A stretch of 64,000 bases of DNA, from contig WPIO01000021.1 in the NCBI GenBank assembly GCA_009760855.2, forward strand, positions 4,697,501-4,761,500. The letters run 5' to 3'. The notes under the pieces are model-generated. The model saw nothing but the letters and a program-made list of their open reading frames with translations, was not told the origin of the DNA and did no database searches. Source of the stretch: Cristatella mucedo. Lineage: Eukaryota > Bryozoa > Phylactolaemata > Cristatellidae. Shown in pieces: positions 32,448-45,350 of the stretch (positions are counted from its first letter, which is position 1; each line of letters starts with the position of its first letter). Made by a program: the position numbers and the translations under genes.

Positions 32448-33815
32448 GATCCCCGCGAGGCGCGGCGGGAGCGACTGCGTCGCCGACGCGAGAGGCTGAG
32501 GAGAAAGCGAGCGGCGGCGGCCGCCGCCGCCGCTCGCGCGGTCCTGCTGAGCTCGGCGGCCTCGAGGATACAGGCCGCCGCGCGCGCGTTCCTGAGAGGG
32601 CGCGCGGAGGCGAAGAGAGCGCGCGCCGCCAGGATCCAGGCGAAGCTGGAAAGCGCCAGGCGCACGGCGGCCGCCGTGCAGATACAGGCCGCCTATCGGG
32701 GCCACAGGACGCGCGAAGCGCTGCGCGACCGGCGGCGGCGCGAGGCTGCCTCGCAGCAGGCCGCCGCCGCCGTCGAAGCCGCCGCCGCCGCGGTGAAGAT
32801 TCAGGCGGCCTACCGGGGCCACAGGGCCCGAGTCGCCGTGCGGCCGCAGCTTGAGGAGCAAAGGCAGCGGAGGAGGAAGGAGGGGGACGAGCGGAAGGCG
32901 GCCGTCAAAATCCAGGCGGCGTACCGCGGCCACCAAACTCGCGCCAAGCTGCGCGAAGCGGTCGCGGAGCGGCAGCGGACCACCGCTGCCGCTGCCGCTG
33001 CGGCCTTGGAGGCGGCGGCGGCGGCGGCGACCAAGATACAGGCCGTCTATCGTGGGCATCGGTCGCGTCGGCTGGCCGGCGAAATGCGGCGACGCGAGGC
33101 CGGCCAACGGACGGCGGCCGTCAAAATCCAGGCGGCGTTCCGCGGTCACCGAGCTCGCGGCGAGCTGCGGGAAGCGGTCGCGGAGCGGCGGCGGACCACC
33201 GCTGCGGCGGCGGCGACCAAGATTCAGGCCGTCTATCGTGGGCATCGGTCGCGTCGGCTGGCCGGCGAAATGCGGCGACGCGAGGCGAGCGGCAAGCGGA
33301 CGGCGGCCGTCAAAATCCAGGCGGCGTACCGCGGCCACCGCGAGCGGAGGCGACTGAAAGAGGCGGCTGCCGACAAGTCCAGGACCGCGGCCGCCACGAA
33401 GATACAGGCCGTCTACCGCGGGCATCGGGCGCGCGCGGCGGCGGAGACGCAGCGTCGGGCGCTGGCGCACGCCGTTCGCCGGCACGTCGCCGTCGTGCAG
33501 ATTCAGGGTGCCTACCGCAAGTACCGGTCGCGAAAGGTCAGTCGGGCCGAGCTGGCGGAGCGAAAGCGCCGAGCCGCTGCCGCCACCAAGATACAATCCG
33601 CCTTCCGAGGCCACCGAACGCGCAAGAAGCTGGCTGCCGAGCGAGCGGACGACGGAAGCGTCCACGAAGAGCCCCAGGCCGTCGACCGGCGAGAGGAAGC
33701 GCCGGCCGCCGCGGAGCCGCCGTCGACCGTCGACGGCGGCGACGCGAGCGTTGCGAGCGTCGGCAAGGAAACGGCGAAAGCGGCCGCAGAAAGCGGAGCC
33801 TCGTCTTCGTCGTGA
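32448..33815 (+). CDS. DCDC2: DCX-IQ protein, exon 9 (IQ-motif array)
   Basis: Last coding exon, residues 401-855. A stop codon directly precedes GGTAG|GAT, so the exon must start by splicing here; its phase 0 matches exon 8. It carries about eleven IQ motifs of the form KIQAAYRGHRxR between residues 440 and 795, plus a partial one (ARIQAKLESAR). IQ motifs bind calmodulin or related EF-hand proteins. Spacers are basic and Ala-rich and may form helix. Some neighbouring motifs are almost identical at DNA level (33,031 and 33,217, period 186 bp). The tail is Glu/Ala-rich and ends SGASSSS. I know of no DCDC2 with such an array. If the splice is wrong, this would be a separate IQ protein. Confidence 0.8.
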   Translation, partial: DPREARRERLRRRRERLRRKRAAAAAAAARAVLLSSAASRIQAAARAFLRGRAEAKRARAARIQAKLESARRTAAAVQIQAAYRGHRTREALRDRRRREAASQQAAAAVEAAAAAVKIQAAYRGHRARVAVRPQLEEQRQRRRKEGDERKAAVKIQAAYRGHQTRAKLREAVAERQRTTAAAAAAALEAAAAAATKIQAVYRGHRSRRLAGEMRRREAGQRTAAVKIQAAFRGHRARGELREAVAERRRTTAAAAATKIQAVYRGHRSRRLAGEMRRREASGKRTAAVKIQAAYRGHRERRRLKEAAADKSRTAAATKIQAVYRGHRARAAAETQRRALAHAVRRHVAVVQIQGAYRKYRSRKVSRAELAERKRRAAAATKIQSAFRGHRTRKKLAAERADDGSVHEEPQAVDRREEAPAAAEPPSTVDGGDASVASVGKETAKAAAESGASSSS

Positions 33816-34400
33816 GGATGCGCTGCCTACGTGAGTCTGGCTGCTGGCCGTGCGAGGCCACGCCCAACATACGATGGCGAATTGGCCGAAGGTCCGGCGG
33901 CGTGGTTAGCGAGCTCGGTCCGAGCCATTCGGCGTCCTCCGCTGACTACGTCACCTGAGCTAACCCCCATCCATCCAGCCAGTGCGGCAGAGTGCGGCAC
34001 GAGCCGGTGCAAACAACAAATGGCGTCTTCTGCTGCGCTGATGCTCAAGCCGACCCCCCCCCCACTAAGCGTACACTCCCCTAACCTGCGGTTAGCTACC
34101 AGGCTTTCTGCTGTTCACCCGCGCGTACTGCAGCTAACGCGTCGCTTGCAGCGTGGCCGAAACGGTGGCTTGCTTTTCGAATCTAGCGAAGCTTATTTGC
34201 AGGAGCTAGCCGGGTAAGCCGTGCTCGCGCTCTTTTTCCTGCACACTGACGCGTTTCACCTTTTCAGCCATTGCCGTCGGACTGTGGGTTTTCGCACTGA
34301 CTCTGGCATTAACAAGGAGACCCGGCTGCGGTAGCTGTCTAGCCAGCAAATTAAGGTCGCTCGCCAAACGACCATGAAATAAACGTGGATTGTTCTCTCT
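33816..34400 (+). other. 3' region of DCX-IQ gene with possible spliced UTR
   Basis: Fifteen nt after the stop codon, CTAC|GTGAGT (33,831) makes a strong donor. At 34,152-34,213 there is an exon-like block bounded by CGCTTGCAG and CCGG|GTAAGC. A frame inside it reads GLLFESSEAYLQELAG. These may be 3' UTR exons or an alternative 3' end. An AATAAA lies at 34,378-34,383. Confidence 0.4.
34378..34383 (+). terminator. Possible poly(A) signal of DCX-IQ gene
   Basis: The AATAAA is 563 nt after the stop codon and the only canonical signal nearby. Confidence 0.4.
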
Positions 34401-35590
34401 TTTTTTGTAGGAGCCAGGAAACGTTTAGCGTGAGTACGCTGTGCAAAGTACGCGCTATGCCGAGCCGCCTGTCTGTCACGTGGATGACGTGTCCTCCGAG
34501 CTGTCACGCTGCCGTCGCGGCTGCTGTTGGCCATCTGTTGCTCTCTGTTGCCGGCAGCGCTTCTCGTACGGCGTTCTGTATGATTTTTCCCCTTCAATGG
34601 CTGCGCGAGTAACAACAACGCGGTTTGATGTGCCACTGGCCGATTTCTCGTCAGCAGTCACTGAAGTTTCTAGCTGGTTGAAGTTCGTTTTCAGTCTCAG
34701 TTCACTTCAGTTAGTTTTCACTGGCAAAACATTTCCGTTTTCTCCCGAACTTAACAGTCTACAGCGTCGGCCCAAAAAATTTAGCGCATCGCGAACAAAC
34801 AAAATAATCTCAAACCTTGCAGGTTCTTACCAAATTAATGCCTGCAGGTTCTTACCAGATTAATGCCTAAAATGATACAGCATGGCAGCTGATGCTTACT
34901 AGGTGCGAAAAGCGTGTGCATTGACAGAGTTTCGAGTGGGTGGGCAAGTCAACCATTGAGCCATTGAGCCACAGCGACTGCCGCAGTGCTGGGCAGCACT
35001 TTCCTTCGTCAGTGCTGCTGCTGCTGCTGCTGCATCGTGCTGCTGCTGTGTCAGTGCTGCTGCTGCTGCGATAACTTGAACTGCGGCGGAGCCGCCAGAG
35101 GAATGTGACGCCGATGCGTTGGCAATGGCCGGGTGCTGGACCGACTTAATGTCATCCTTAATTAAGCAGCGCTTACTTGGGCTAGCCCACTGCTGACTCT
35201 AGAGGTAGCTTGAATTCTCACCTCTCGCTAGCCCACCTGGCCTGCTACCAGTTTCTGACGACAGCGTTGGAGGTTTCTGGGTCAAGGTGCACCTGATATT
35301 CCCAGCTCTGCTAGCTGACATCTGAAGCACAAGTGTAGGAAGACGGGGAGGCGTAGACGCCTCGTTGACTCGCTAGGCCGCGGTACTTACCGACACGGGC
35401 TGTGATCTGTGGCAACAGTGCCATGCAGTTGAAATGCGCCAGAATCAGCCAGAATGGGCCGGAAAGAGAGAGAAGCTTTTGTCAAGACGTGCTTTAGCAT
35501 AGTTGGTGTACTCCCCAAATGAATCAGTTGCTACTGATCAATCAAAAAGCATAACTTTAGCTCGGAACTAACTTTTAACAATGTAAACGG
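34401..35590. other. Intergenic, with (CTG)n clusters
   Basis: CTG/TGC triplet clusters at about 35,017-35,070. GTAG|GAGCC at 34,411 looks like an acceptor, but no good exon follows. No gene supported. Confidence 0.4.
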
Positions 35591-35594
35591 CACG

Positions 35595-36140
35595 GGACTT
35601 TCAAGCAGCCTATCGAATTCAAGGTTCTGTCACTTCTTTTAGGTTTCTCCACTCTTTGGCTCTAGCCTACTTATCAGAACTCTCCTTCAGCGGGACAAGC
35701 ATCGTACAACCCGCCGTTCTGAGTCAAGCCGTTAGACTATGCCTCGAGAGAACCTCAAATCCTTTGGAGACCGCGCCTTTAGTTTATATGTCCCCAAAGC
35801 CTGGGACTCACTCGCGACTGATGTCATGACATTCACTGACATGACGACATTTAAGGAGTAAATTTTTAGATTTAAGTTTAAAGCACCTGTTTATTTAGAG
35901 CATTTAGTTGTCCTTAAGATTCATCTTTCGCGTGCTTATGCACTTGTGGACACTTTGAATGCTGCCGCTAACCACATTTTCAAGTTGACCAGGTGTATGT
36001 CGCATCTAACAATGTTATACTTGATGACATTGCAAATTTTACCACTAATCACTTGTTAATGCTTCCTTTACAGCCCAAGTAAAGTGTGTAGAAAGAGACA
36101 CAGTTCTCTGAGAGCGCTATACAAATGTAACCATTTTCTT
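35595..36140 (+). mobile_element. LINE 3' end
   Basis: It starts inside the PIEFKVLSLLLG segment (5'-truncated), carries NLKSFGDRAFSLYVPKAWD and ends with TAAAGTGTGTAGAAAGAGACACAGTTCTC and GCGCTATACAAATG. Confidence 0.75.
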
Positions 36141-36526
36141 ATTAGTAAGTAATAGTCATGCTCATCCGAGTTCACCCTTAAATGGCCAAGAGGTCGACCA
36201 GACACTAATGTGCCGAGATTTTATGGTAGGAGTCTTGTTTCCATAAAACTCAGGTGAACAGACCTCCACTCATCATAGCTCGGCGTTGCAATGTCCCTAG
36301 CCTGCAGTTGCGTGTAGGTGCTAAAGCCTGTTGTTAAATAGCAGTGAGGACAATGTAGGCTTCCATTTGCTAAGTTTGCATATCGAGCTTGGCTAGTGCA
36401 CCATTCGCGGTGTAGCATTAGAGCATGTCCTCCGATGAATACATCAGCTATGTATATTGCTGCTGTCGACCAGGACTCTCTGCCGCCGCTTATGTTCAAG
36501 CACGCGTAACAGAGAATGCACCTATA

Positions 36527-36626
36527 GCGAGCACATGCACCTATAGCGAGCACATGCACCTATAGCGAGCACATACACCTATAGCGAGCACATGCACCTA
36601 TAGCGAGCACATGCACCTATAGCAAC
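36527..36626 (+). repeat. 19-bp tandem repeat
   Basis: Unit CACCTATAGCGAGCACATG repeated a little over five times with one A/G variant. Confidence 0.95.
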
Positions 36627-38580
<1,954 letters not shown>

Positions 38581-39183
38581 TAAGCGTTCGTGTGTACAAG
38601 TCGAGTCGAGAGACAGACCAGAAAATCCGAAGAAGAGTAGCTCTCTTAACCCGTAACCCTTAACTTGCTGCAGAATGGCTGCTGGATGGTAGGGGCATGA
38701 TTTCAAGAGACTTGGTTACTAACTAGCTTACGCAGCTATTCAACTGCTTCTGCACTGGAAGGATGTGAGTGTCAAGCGGAGAAAAGTTACTCGCTGACGA
38801 CCACAGTCAGACGTTTACATGAAGTAGTCTCTTGAGAACTACTGAATGTGGTCAGCCTCGTGAGTTCTCATTGAGCAAGAGCTATATTCGTGCTAATTAT
38901 CAGGATGCAGCAAGGCGTAAACTGGGAGACACTGCCGAGCGTCACCGTCGCCCTGACCACCATGCGATTCCAGCAATGTGAGGGTAAATAGATAGTAAAA
39001 AGTGCGACATTCAAGCAAACCATCGTGGCACTGCCACCAAGTAGCTCCTGCGACTGGCTATTCCCGGTGCTGTATCCCTGGGTGTGCTGCCCAGCTTGGC
39101 ATGCTGGTAAAGATTACCACGAAATCATGATTGATCTTACTGCTGCTCGGCACTCCATTGTGGCGATAGACGTTCCACGCTGC
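38581..39183. other. Intergenic, nothing recognised
   Basis: No coding or repeat signal identified. Confidence 0.35.
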
Positions 39184-39315
39184 GATGTAATAATAATAAC
39201 AAAGGCATTCACATAGCGCCTTTAGAGAACGAAAGCTCTGTCTGTGCACTTTACATATAATGTACGGTGAGGATGTCAATATGGTTAGTGATAACTTGCA
39301 CAGCGTCAGCACGTT
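39184..39315 (-). mobile_element. LINE 3' tail fragment, antisense
   Basis: (TAATAATAATAA), then a 3' tail of a diverged subfamily (GCGCCTTTAGAGAACGAAAGC) and the conserved ...CAGCGTCAGCACG element. Confidence 0.6.
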
Positions 39316-41015
39316 GTGTCTGGCCTAGCGACTCTCGACATGTAGCGGCACAACGCGTGCAACGTACAAAGACCTGAAGCTCACAATATGCCGAAGATAA
39401 CAAACAACACAGCGCTCGATATTTTGCTGGGGGGGGCTTACCAAAACACCATATTATATATAAAAAGCGCAACAATAACCTGCATATTACGGCTGGTATG
39501 ACAGGTATTTTATGGCGTGGTCCAATTCATACGCTGGGGTATATTATGACCAAGGCCCAATAATAGCCATCTAGTAGGCCAAAGTATACCCTCCATGATA
39601 TCACTAGTGTTGAGCGATAAACACATGAAAAAGATTGCTAAACTTTTTCAAAATATTATAAAAGCTGTAAACACATAGACCTTAATTGCTTCAAGCAGAA
39701 AAAATTCTAATCCGAAAAAATGATCAGCTGCCATAAAAATCAAAGACTGTTATCATTCTTCTCAGTAGGGCTAATCCATAAAAATATATCACATATAATG
39801 CTCGCTACAGTGTAAATGTTCACAGCTCAATACTGATAACAACGTCAAAATGATCATGCTTATTTTCAAGATGAAGTGCATGATTTTTTGTTGAACGCAG
39901 ATTCAAGCTTGCGGGATAAGTCAACGAATCCATGGAGTCTTGACTTTTTTTTGGATGAAGATGTCACAACTCAATAGATTCGCTGGGGCCGTGATTTCGG
40001 TAACTTCAGCGCAGAGTCAGTCACGAGAGATATGCCAGAGGTGCATACATACTAATTCGCGTCTTGGTTCAAATAGTCCTGTTGTTCTTTTGTCGAGGCG
40101 GTCTTCATGTGGTGGATGCCTTTATCTCTGAGAAGGGAATGGTTGTTTTCTGATCTTGTCAAGATGCAGTTGATGGCCCGGAAGTAGCACGTCTCGTCAC
40201 CTTTCATTTTGCATATGGTCCCTCCTCCTTCTTCTTCTCCTTAAGATGAGTGGAGCCAAGCACACGAGCAAGACATTGTGTGGTGCTACGATGCTTTCTT
40301 CACGAACATGTCAATTGGTTGAAAGTTTGAGTCTGCTCGTGTTTCACTTAGATAATAGACTCCATCTAGTCTGGTTTTTTGAGTGGCCTTTTTGAGCGTC
40401 TTTTGCTTTGTGCATCCATCGGCAGACTCAGACTGTGATAATTATCGGGTGATTGGCATGCTTCACTTGCTTCGACTGCATGTCAGAGAGAATTAAATTC
40501 AAAATAATGTAGCGTCATCTTCCATTGTATCGGAACTGCCAGTCTTTCGAGTGCAATACATACGGAAAGGCTTTGTAAAATACACCTCGCACTTTACATC
40601 GGCTCGCGTCTACTCCGTCCAAGGCATTGCAGATCAGAAGCATTATCACAGAATGTGGCGACTGCTTGGCCAGTAATCACTGACTCCAGCCAAGGGTAGC
40701 GCACCCCGCTTAACTTACATTGCATGCCAGTCTCAAGCTTCGGGTAAACTCTTAGCCAATCGCAGCGCAGCTCATTTCCATGGTGTCAGTAACTGCGTGC
40801 AAATGCAGTATGTGAGGGCCGCTGCCGCTCATCATACCGAGTTTGAGTGATTTGTTACCTACCGTTTGCTGTTCAGCAACTCGACGCATACCAAACAAGA
40901 ACGATATACCTCATGTGGCAGCCGGGACGTTCACGACAGATCAGCTTGAGGTGAAGTTACTCACCATCTGTAAGAATCTCATTGCAGCCGCCTAGGGAAA
41001 AACCTGCCAGGAGAG
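39316..41015. other. Intergenic, nothing recognised
   Basis: AT-rich in 39,480-39,900. No gene or repeat family identified. Confidence 0.4.
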
Positions 41016-41019
41016 AATT

Positions 41020-41430
41020 ATAGATATCGAGGCATATTGGGATCTCGCAAATGTACGAACAAATTGTTCTGTGGTAAAATTATCGCAGCACGTCTAAACT
41101 TGTTTGCAATTATTACAGCCAAAAGTCGGCAGATTTGATCTGAACTTCCACGTGGTCTCAAGCGAAATATCACATCTGAAGAGGACACGCAGATTCCGTG
41201 AATGAAGGCAATGAAGGACAGGCTGGCTGAGCCAATCTCGAGGTTACGGTTCTTCAGTTTCTTATGGACACTATGTTTGACCGAAATTATTTGGATGGTC
41301 TTGCTGCCACTCAATTTAAGAATCATGTTAGTTGGCATTAAAATTCGAATATTGGTAATACAAGCTGCGAGGGAGTTGGGAGAGAATCTGAAGTACTGAA
41401 AGTCTGGGAAAAATTAGAGCACACAAAGAT
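41020..41430 (-). mobile_element. LINE RT fragment, antisense
   Basis: Minus strand gives a decayed version of the ACIDDIRTWMAANFLKLND region and the SASISPVES region. Confidence 0.5.
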
Positions 41431-41434
41431 CAAA

Positions 41435-41895
41435 TTATTATCTGTAGTATTGCACGACGGCCCATTCTCGGTCCTTTGCTATTCTCCATTTATACTGAAC
41501 CTCTAGGATAAGTAGTTTGGGCGCATGGAATCGATCTAATATAATATAATATGTAATTCATTTGTATAGTGACCTAAGCGAACTTAATCTCTGCCCAGCC
41601 GCTTCACATACGCCACAGGGCTCCAGCTCATGACCTCGGCCGTCAAATGAAATGACCTCGACCTCAGTCTTCAAAGGCGAGCACCTTAACTACTGAGCCA
41701 AACAAGGGCCATCACTTCTGCTGACAATACTCAGCTGTATTTGTCGTTTAAATCATCGGAGTCTGTTGCAGCGACTGATAAAATAATGCTTGCCTTACTA
41801 ACATTCGATCGTGGATGTCAGCAAATTTCCTTAAACAGAATGACGATAAAAGTAAACAGCTACTCGTAGGACACCCTAAGCGTGTGGCTGGACTT
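41435..41895 (+). mobile_element. LINE RT fragment split by SINE-A
   Basis: The left part reads GPILGPLLFSIYTEPL (RT motif after GVPQG). The right part, after the SINE, reads a YADDTQLY-like SADNTQLYLSFKSS at about 41,725. Both belong to one LINE copy interrupted by the SINE. Confidence 0.6.
41546..41715 (-). mobile_element. SINE-A copy inserted in a LINE
   Basis: The tail faces left (TAATTCATTTGTATAGTGACC). The tRNA head is at the right (revcomp GGCTCAGTAGTTAAGGTGCTC) and an internal duplication enlarges the region around GACCTCG. Confidence 0.65.
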
Positions 41896-41899
41896 GAAT

Positions 41900-43320
41900 G
41901 GCAATAATTATACATTTGATATAGCGCCCCCAGAGAACTCAATCTCTTCCTAGGCACTTTACATTTGCTGCAGGGGAAGCACGATCGAATAGTTCATGGT
42001 AGCATGCTCAATAAACAACAAGAATAACATGCTTAGGGGTGACATGCACAGGGCCAGCATGCAAGTTTGGTTAGTGGCAGCATGCACAGTGTCAGTAAGC
42101 ATAAGCATATAGAGTGAACGAATTAAAGAATGAATAAAAACAGAACGAATCACAGGTACCCACTAAATGCTGTGATAGATAGATGCGTTTTTAGTTACTT
42201 TTTAAATGCGGACAATTCAAGAGATGTTGTGACACAAGTCGGAAGTGAGTTCCAGGCTTTGGGGGCATACGAACTAAAGGCACGGTCTCTAAAAGATTTG
42301 AGGTACGTACGAGAGGTAAACAAATAGATCCCGAAAAAGGTACGATGCTTAGCCAGGAGCCAAAGAAAGAAGGAACCTAAAAGTGAGTGACAAAACTTCG
42401 AAGTCAATGCGTTGCTTGACTGGGAGTCAGTGCAGGTCGGTGAAAAGTGGTGTCATGTGGCAACTGCGACAGTTACGACAGACAAGCTTAGCTGCAGAGT
42501 TTTGCACTTTCAGTTAGCGCCTGACTGCTCAGGGCGGTAGCAGTAATGTAATGTATCTCCGTCTGTAACTCCACAAAGTCATAAAGACCACGTGGGTGTT
42601 ACGCAGGAGAGTTTTGTATAGCGAATTCACAGCCTACGCGGCTTTCGGTACGCATTCGATAGCCAACAGACTTCGTCTCACGCAACAAAGAGAAAGTGGG
42701 AAGCATAGCAGAGTCAGGAGACCAGTTGAGGTAGTGAGTAGCATAGAAGTAGCAGCTCAGGACCGCTGAAAAGGATGAGCCATAGTCGGCAGTAGTAGAG
42801 TAGTTGTCGTTGCGTAAGAATAGTTGAAGCGAGTTCCACAGTCTAGGACCTGCAGAGCTAAAGCTTCTGTCGCCAATGGTCTTTAAGCGGAGGAATGGGA
42901 CAGCTAATTTATTGTCCACACAGGACCTGAGGGCGCGAACAGGCTGAAACTGATGCAGCAGTTCAGCTAGGCACGAAGGAGCCAAGCCGTGGCTCAGGGC
43001 CTTGTGGGTCAGTGAGTTACAGAGGTCAAGACGGCATGTCACAAATGCATGTTAGATTTAGAAATTTAGATGCCGATCCCTGTCTAAACAAGCTCAAATC
43101 TCAGCAATGTTATATAGCTGAAAGTAGGCAGACTTGACTGGGGATCTGATGTGATCATTTAATGAAAGGTCACTTTGGAATATGACACCTAGATTTCGTG
43201 CATATTCAACAGGAGATATGCTGGCAGAGCCGATTGTGAGCGTTAAATTTTCTAATTTCCGAATCGAACTTGGTTTTCCCATAAATAGTAATTCTATTTT
43301 ATCATAATTAAATTAAATAC
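41900..43320 (-). mobile_element. LINE copy, antisense, split by LINE-2
   Basis: It runs from the tail at left (GCGCCCCCAGAGAACTC...) through AFSSYAPKAWNSLPTCVTTS. It is interrupted at 42,543-43,008 and resumes with the LDFCN / LDKDRH...SACFQLYNIAEI / SASISPVEYARNLGVIFQSD segments up to about 43,310. Confidence 0.75.
42543..43008 (-). mobile_element. LINE-2 copy nested in LINE
   Basis: Nearly the same stretch as the 15.2-kb copy: HGLAPSCLAELLHQFQPVRA, LKTIGDRSFSSAGPRLWNSL and the LLRETKSVGYRMRTESRVG end. Confidence 0.75.
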
Positions 43321-43354
43321 TAGAAGACTTTGCTTTTCTAATTGGTGATATTAT

Positions 43355-44747
43355 TGTAGCGCCCTGCTAGCCTTGGCTGAATTTGATCGCGAACAAGAGC
43401 TGTTCGGCGGCGGGTAAGAACTCCTTTGTCCTGGAGCAGTGAGTCAGAGAGGAGCGCCAGAGCGGTTAGAGAGCAAGAGCTTAAGAGCAAGCCAGGAAGC
43501 TCTGAAACCAGCGGTGGCGATTCGGCCTTTAGAATTGGTCCGATACCCACTGGAGCGGCTGATTGATGCTGGCTGGCCTGTCAACCTCCGCCTTCACTCG
43601 TTCCAAGAAAGAATAGTCTGGAACACATTCGCCATTAAAGCTGGACAGATGTGCCCTTCCAGTGGCCTAGTGCCGGTATTAATTCCTGGCCGTAATGGGC
43701 CGGGGTGTCGGGCCCAATACCACTAAGCACTTGCTCCATTGTCTCAGCTAAGTATTTAAGAGTCGAGCGACGCTCGCTCTTGGTCTTTTGTCTTTTGTCC
43801 GGCTCCGCGCTTCGGATATTCGCCATCGGACTCATTTCTCTGAAAGCGAGGGAGGAGGGCGGGCTGTCCGCCGACGATGGACGGAACAGGACAAGACAGC
43901 GCTGGGAGAATTCGGTGGACTCCACCGAATACGGTCGTATCGCGCCCGAGCTGGCATGTTGTGTTTCTTTTGTGTTTTGTGTGTGCGCGCTAGCACATGG
44001 TCTCGGCATAAGGATTTGCCGGTGCAAGCTGGACGTAGTTGGCGTGTGTGGAGTCCTAGTTCTCCGGTTAGGGTTTAGGCTCCAGTTCGAGGTCTGTCTA
44101 TTTGGGTCGTTCCCCTGTATAGATGTAAGTAGCTTAAGTGTGGAGACGTATTTCATCCGCAAGAGTGCTTGAGGTGACGTGTGTAGTATTCCTGCCGCAC
44201 TGGTGGAAACCGAGTCCTAGTTCTCCGGTTAGGGTTTAGGCTCTGGTTCGGGCTCTGTCTATTTGGGTTGTTTCCCACTATAGAGGTAAGTAGCTTCAGT
44301 GTAGAGAAGTATTCCCTCCGCAAGAGTGCTTAAGTTGGCGTGTGTGGGGTATTCCTTCCGCACAGGTGGAAACGGAGTCCCAGTTCTCCGATTAGGGTTT
44401 AGGCTCCGGTTCGCGCTCAGTGTGGAGAAGTATTCCCTCAGCAAAAGTGTTGGTGCTGTTGAGAGCGTGCGAGGAGTGTGGAGATAAAGCTGAGCTAGGC
44501 GCGCAGCGACTTTGTGCGCTTGCGAATAAAGTTCAGTAAAATCCCCAATTTTTGTGTCTCGCTTTCCAATTCACGCCGCGGACTCACGACCCCCTTTAGT
44601 AATGGTAAGCAGGTCGGCGCCAGAAACGCTCGTTTCGTGGCGGCCAGCTTATTGCGCCTAGGCGCGCACCGAACGGCATTAGGCGCTAGGTTACGCCGCT
44701 AGGTAAGTGGCAGGTCAAGCCTACTCCGCCGAGCCTTCGGCGTTACA
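43355..44747 (+). mobile_element. Solo LTR (about 1.39 kb)
   Basis: The block starts TGTAGCGCC and ends GGCGTTACA, near-perfect inverted ends with TG...CA. Inside are a TATA-like TATTTAAG at 43,753-43,760, an AATAAA at 44,525-44,530 and a 3' portion fitting R-U5. No gag/pol lies beside it, so it is most likely a solo LTR left after recombination. A family (Ty3/gypsy or BEL) cannot be assigned. No 5-bp target duplication is visible at these edges. Confidence 0.65.
44051..44465 (+). repeat. 161-163-bp tandem repeat inside the LTR
   Basis: Units start at GAGTCCTAGTTCTCCGG near 44,051 and 44,212 and at the variant near 44,375, each carrying GGTTAGGGTTTAGG. The third unit is incomplete. Confidence 0.85.
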
Positions 44748-45014
44748 CTGTTGTGCGACTGTCAGCATGTGCTCGGAATTTAGGTTTAATCTTGAACAAC
44801 TGCTTAAGTTTTGAGAGATTCATTAAGGATACTGCCTCCGTAGTTAGCTATCACGTCCGATTCCTATCTAAGACTAGGGACCTCTTCTGCTGTGGCTTGA
44901 AACAATTTAAATAACTCCGCGGTTCTGTCTAGGCTAGATAATTGCCATTCCATTTGACTGTGTTACCGAAAAAATGCCATTAGACCACTTCAGCTGGTGG
45001 TATTGCTGCTAGGC

Positions 45015-45350
45015 AAGTGAGTAAATCCCAGAGGTTCAGCCACCACGTGTCTCCTTTGTTGAAGGCACATCGGTGGCTTCCGGTCGATCGACAGTTACAG
45101 AGCAAAGTTCTTACACACTTTCACAACTCCTGCGAAAAGATATCTACTCCCATGGGGCACCTCCTTTTCGGCCGTCTTGGGCAGCTACTTCCACTACTCA
45201 CTACCTACACTGCTCTCCTGATTCAGCTGTGTTTTCCACTTTCCCTTTATTGAGTGAGATAAAGTCTATTGGTTTCCGATTTCGCACCGAAAGCTGCTTA
45301 GGATTTGAGTGTGGGATAGAAAACCTCTCCGGCGTGACACCTTGTCAGTG
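45015..45350 (+). mobile_element. LINE-2 fragment
   Basis: HRWLPVDRQLQSKVL and a C-terminus LLSEIKSIGFRFRTESCLG parallel the LINE-2 copies, in the plus orientation, with frameshifts. Confidence 0.65.

Noticed and set aside
33536-33545. Splice donor AAAG|GTCAGT inside the IQ exon
   Set aside because: The reading frame and IQ pattern continue straight through it to the stop codon.
32100-33665. 521-codon minus-strand frame opposite the IQ exon
   Set aside because: It is the antisense of a GC-rich, repeat-coding exon; its repeats mirror the IQ units, and the plus strand has clear IQ motifs and matching splice phases.
36530-36626. CRISPR-like array (19-bp repeats)
   Set aside because: Units are directly tandem without spacers and the genome is eukaryotic.
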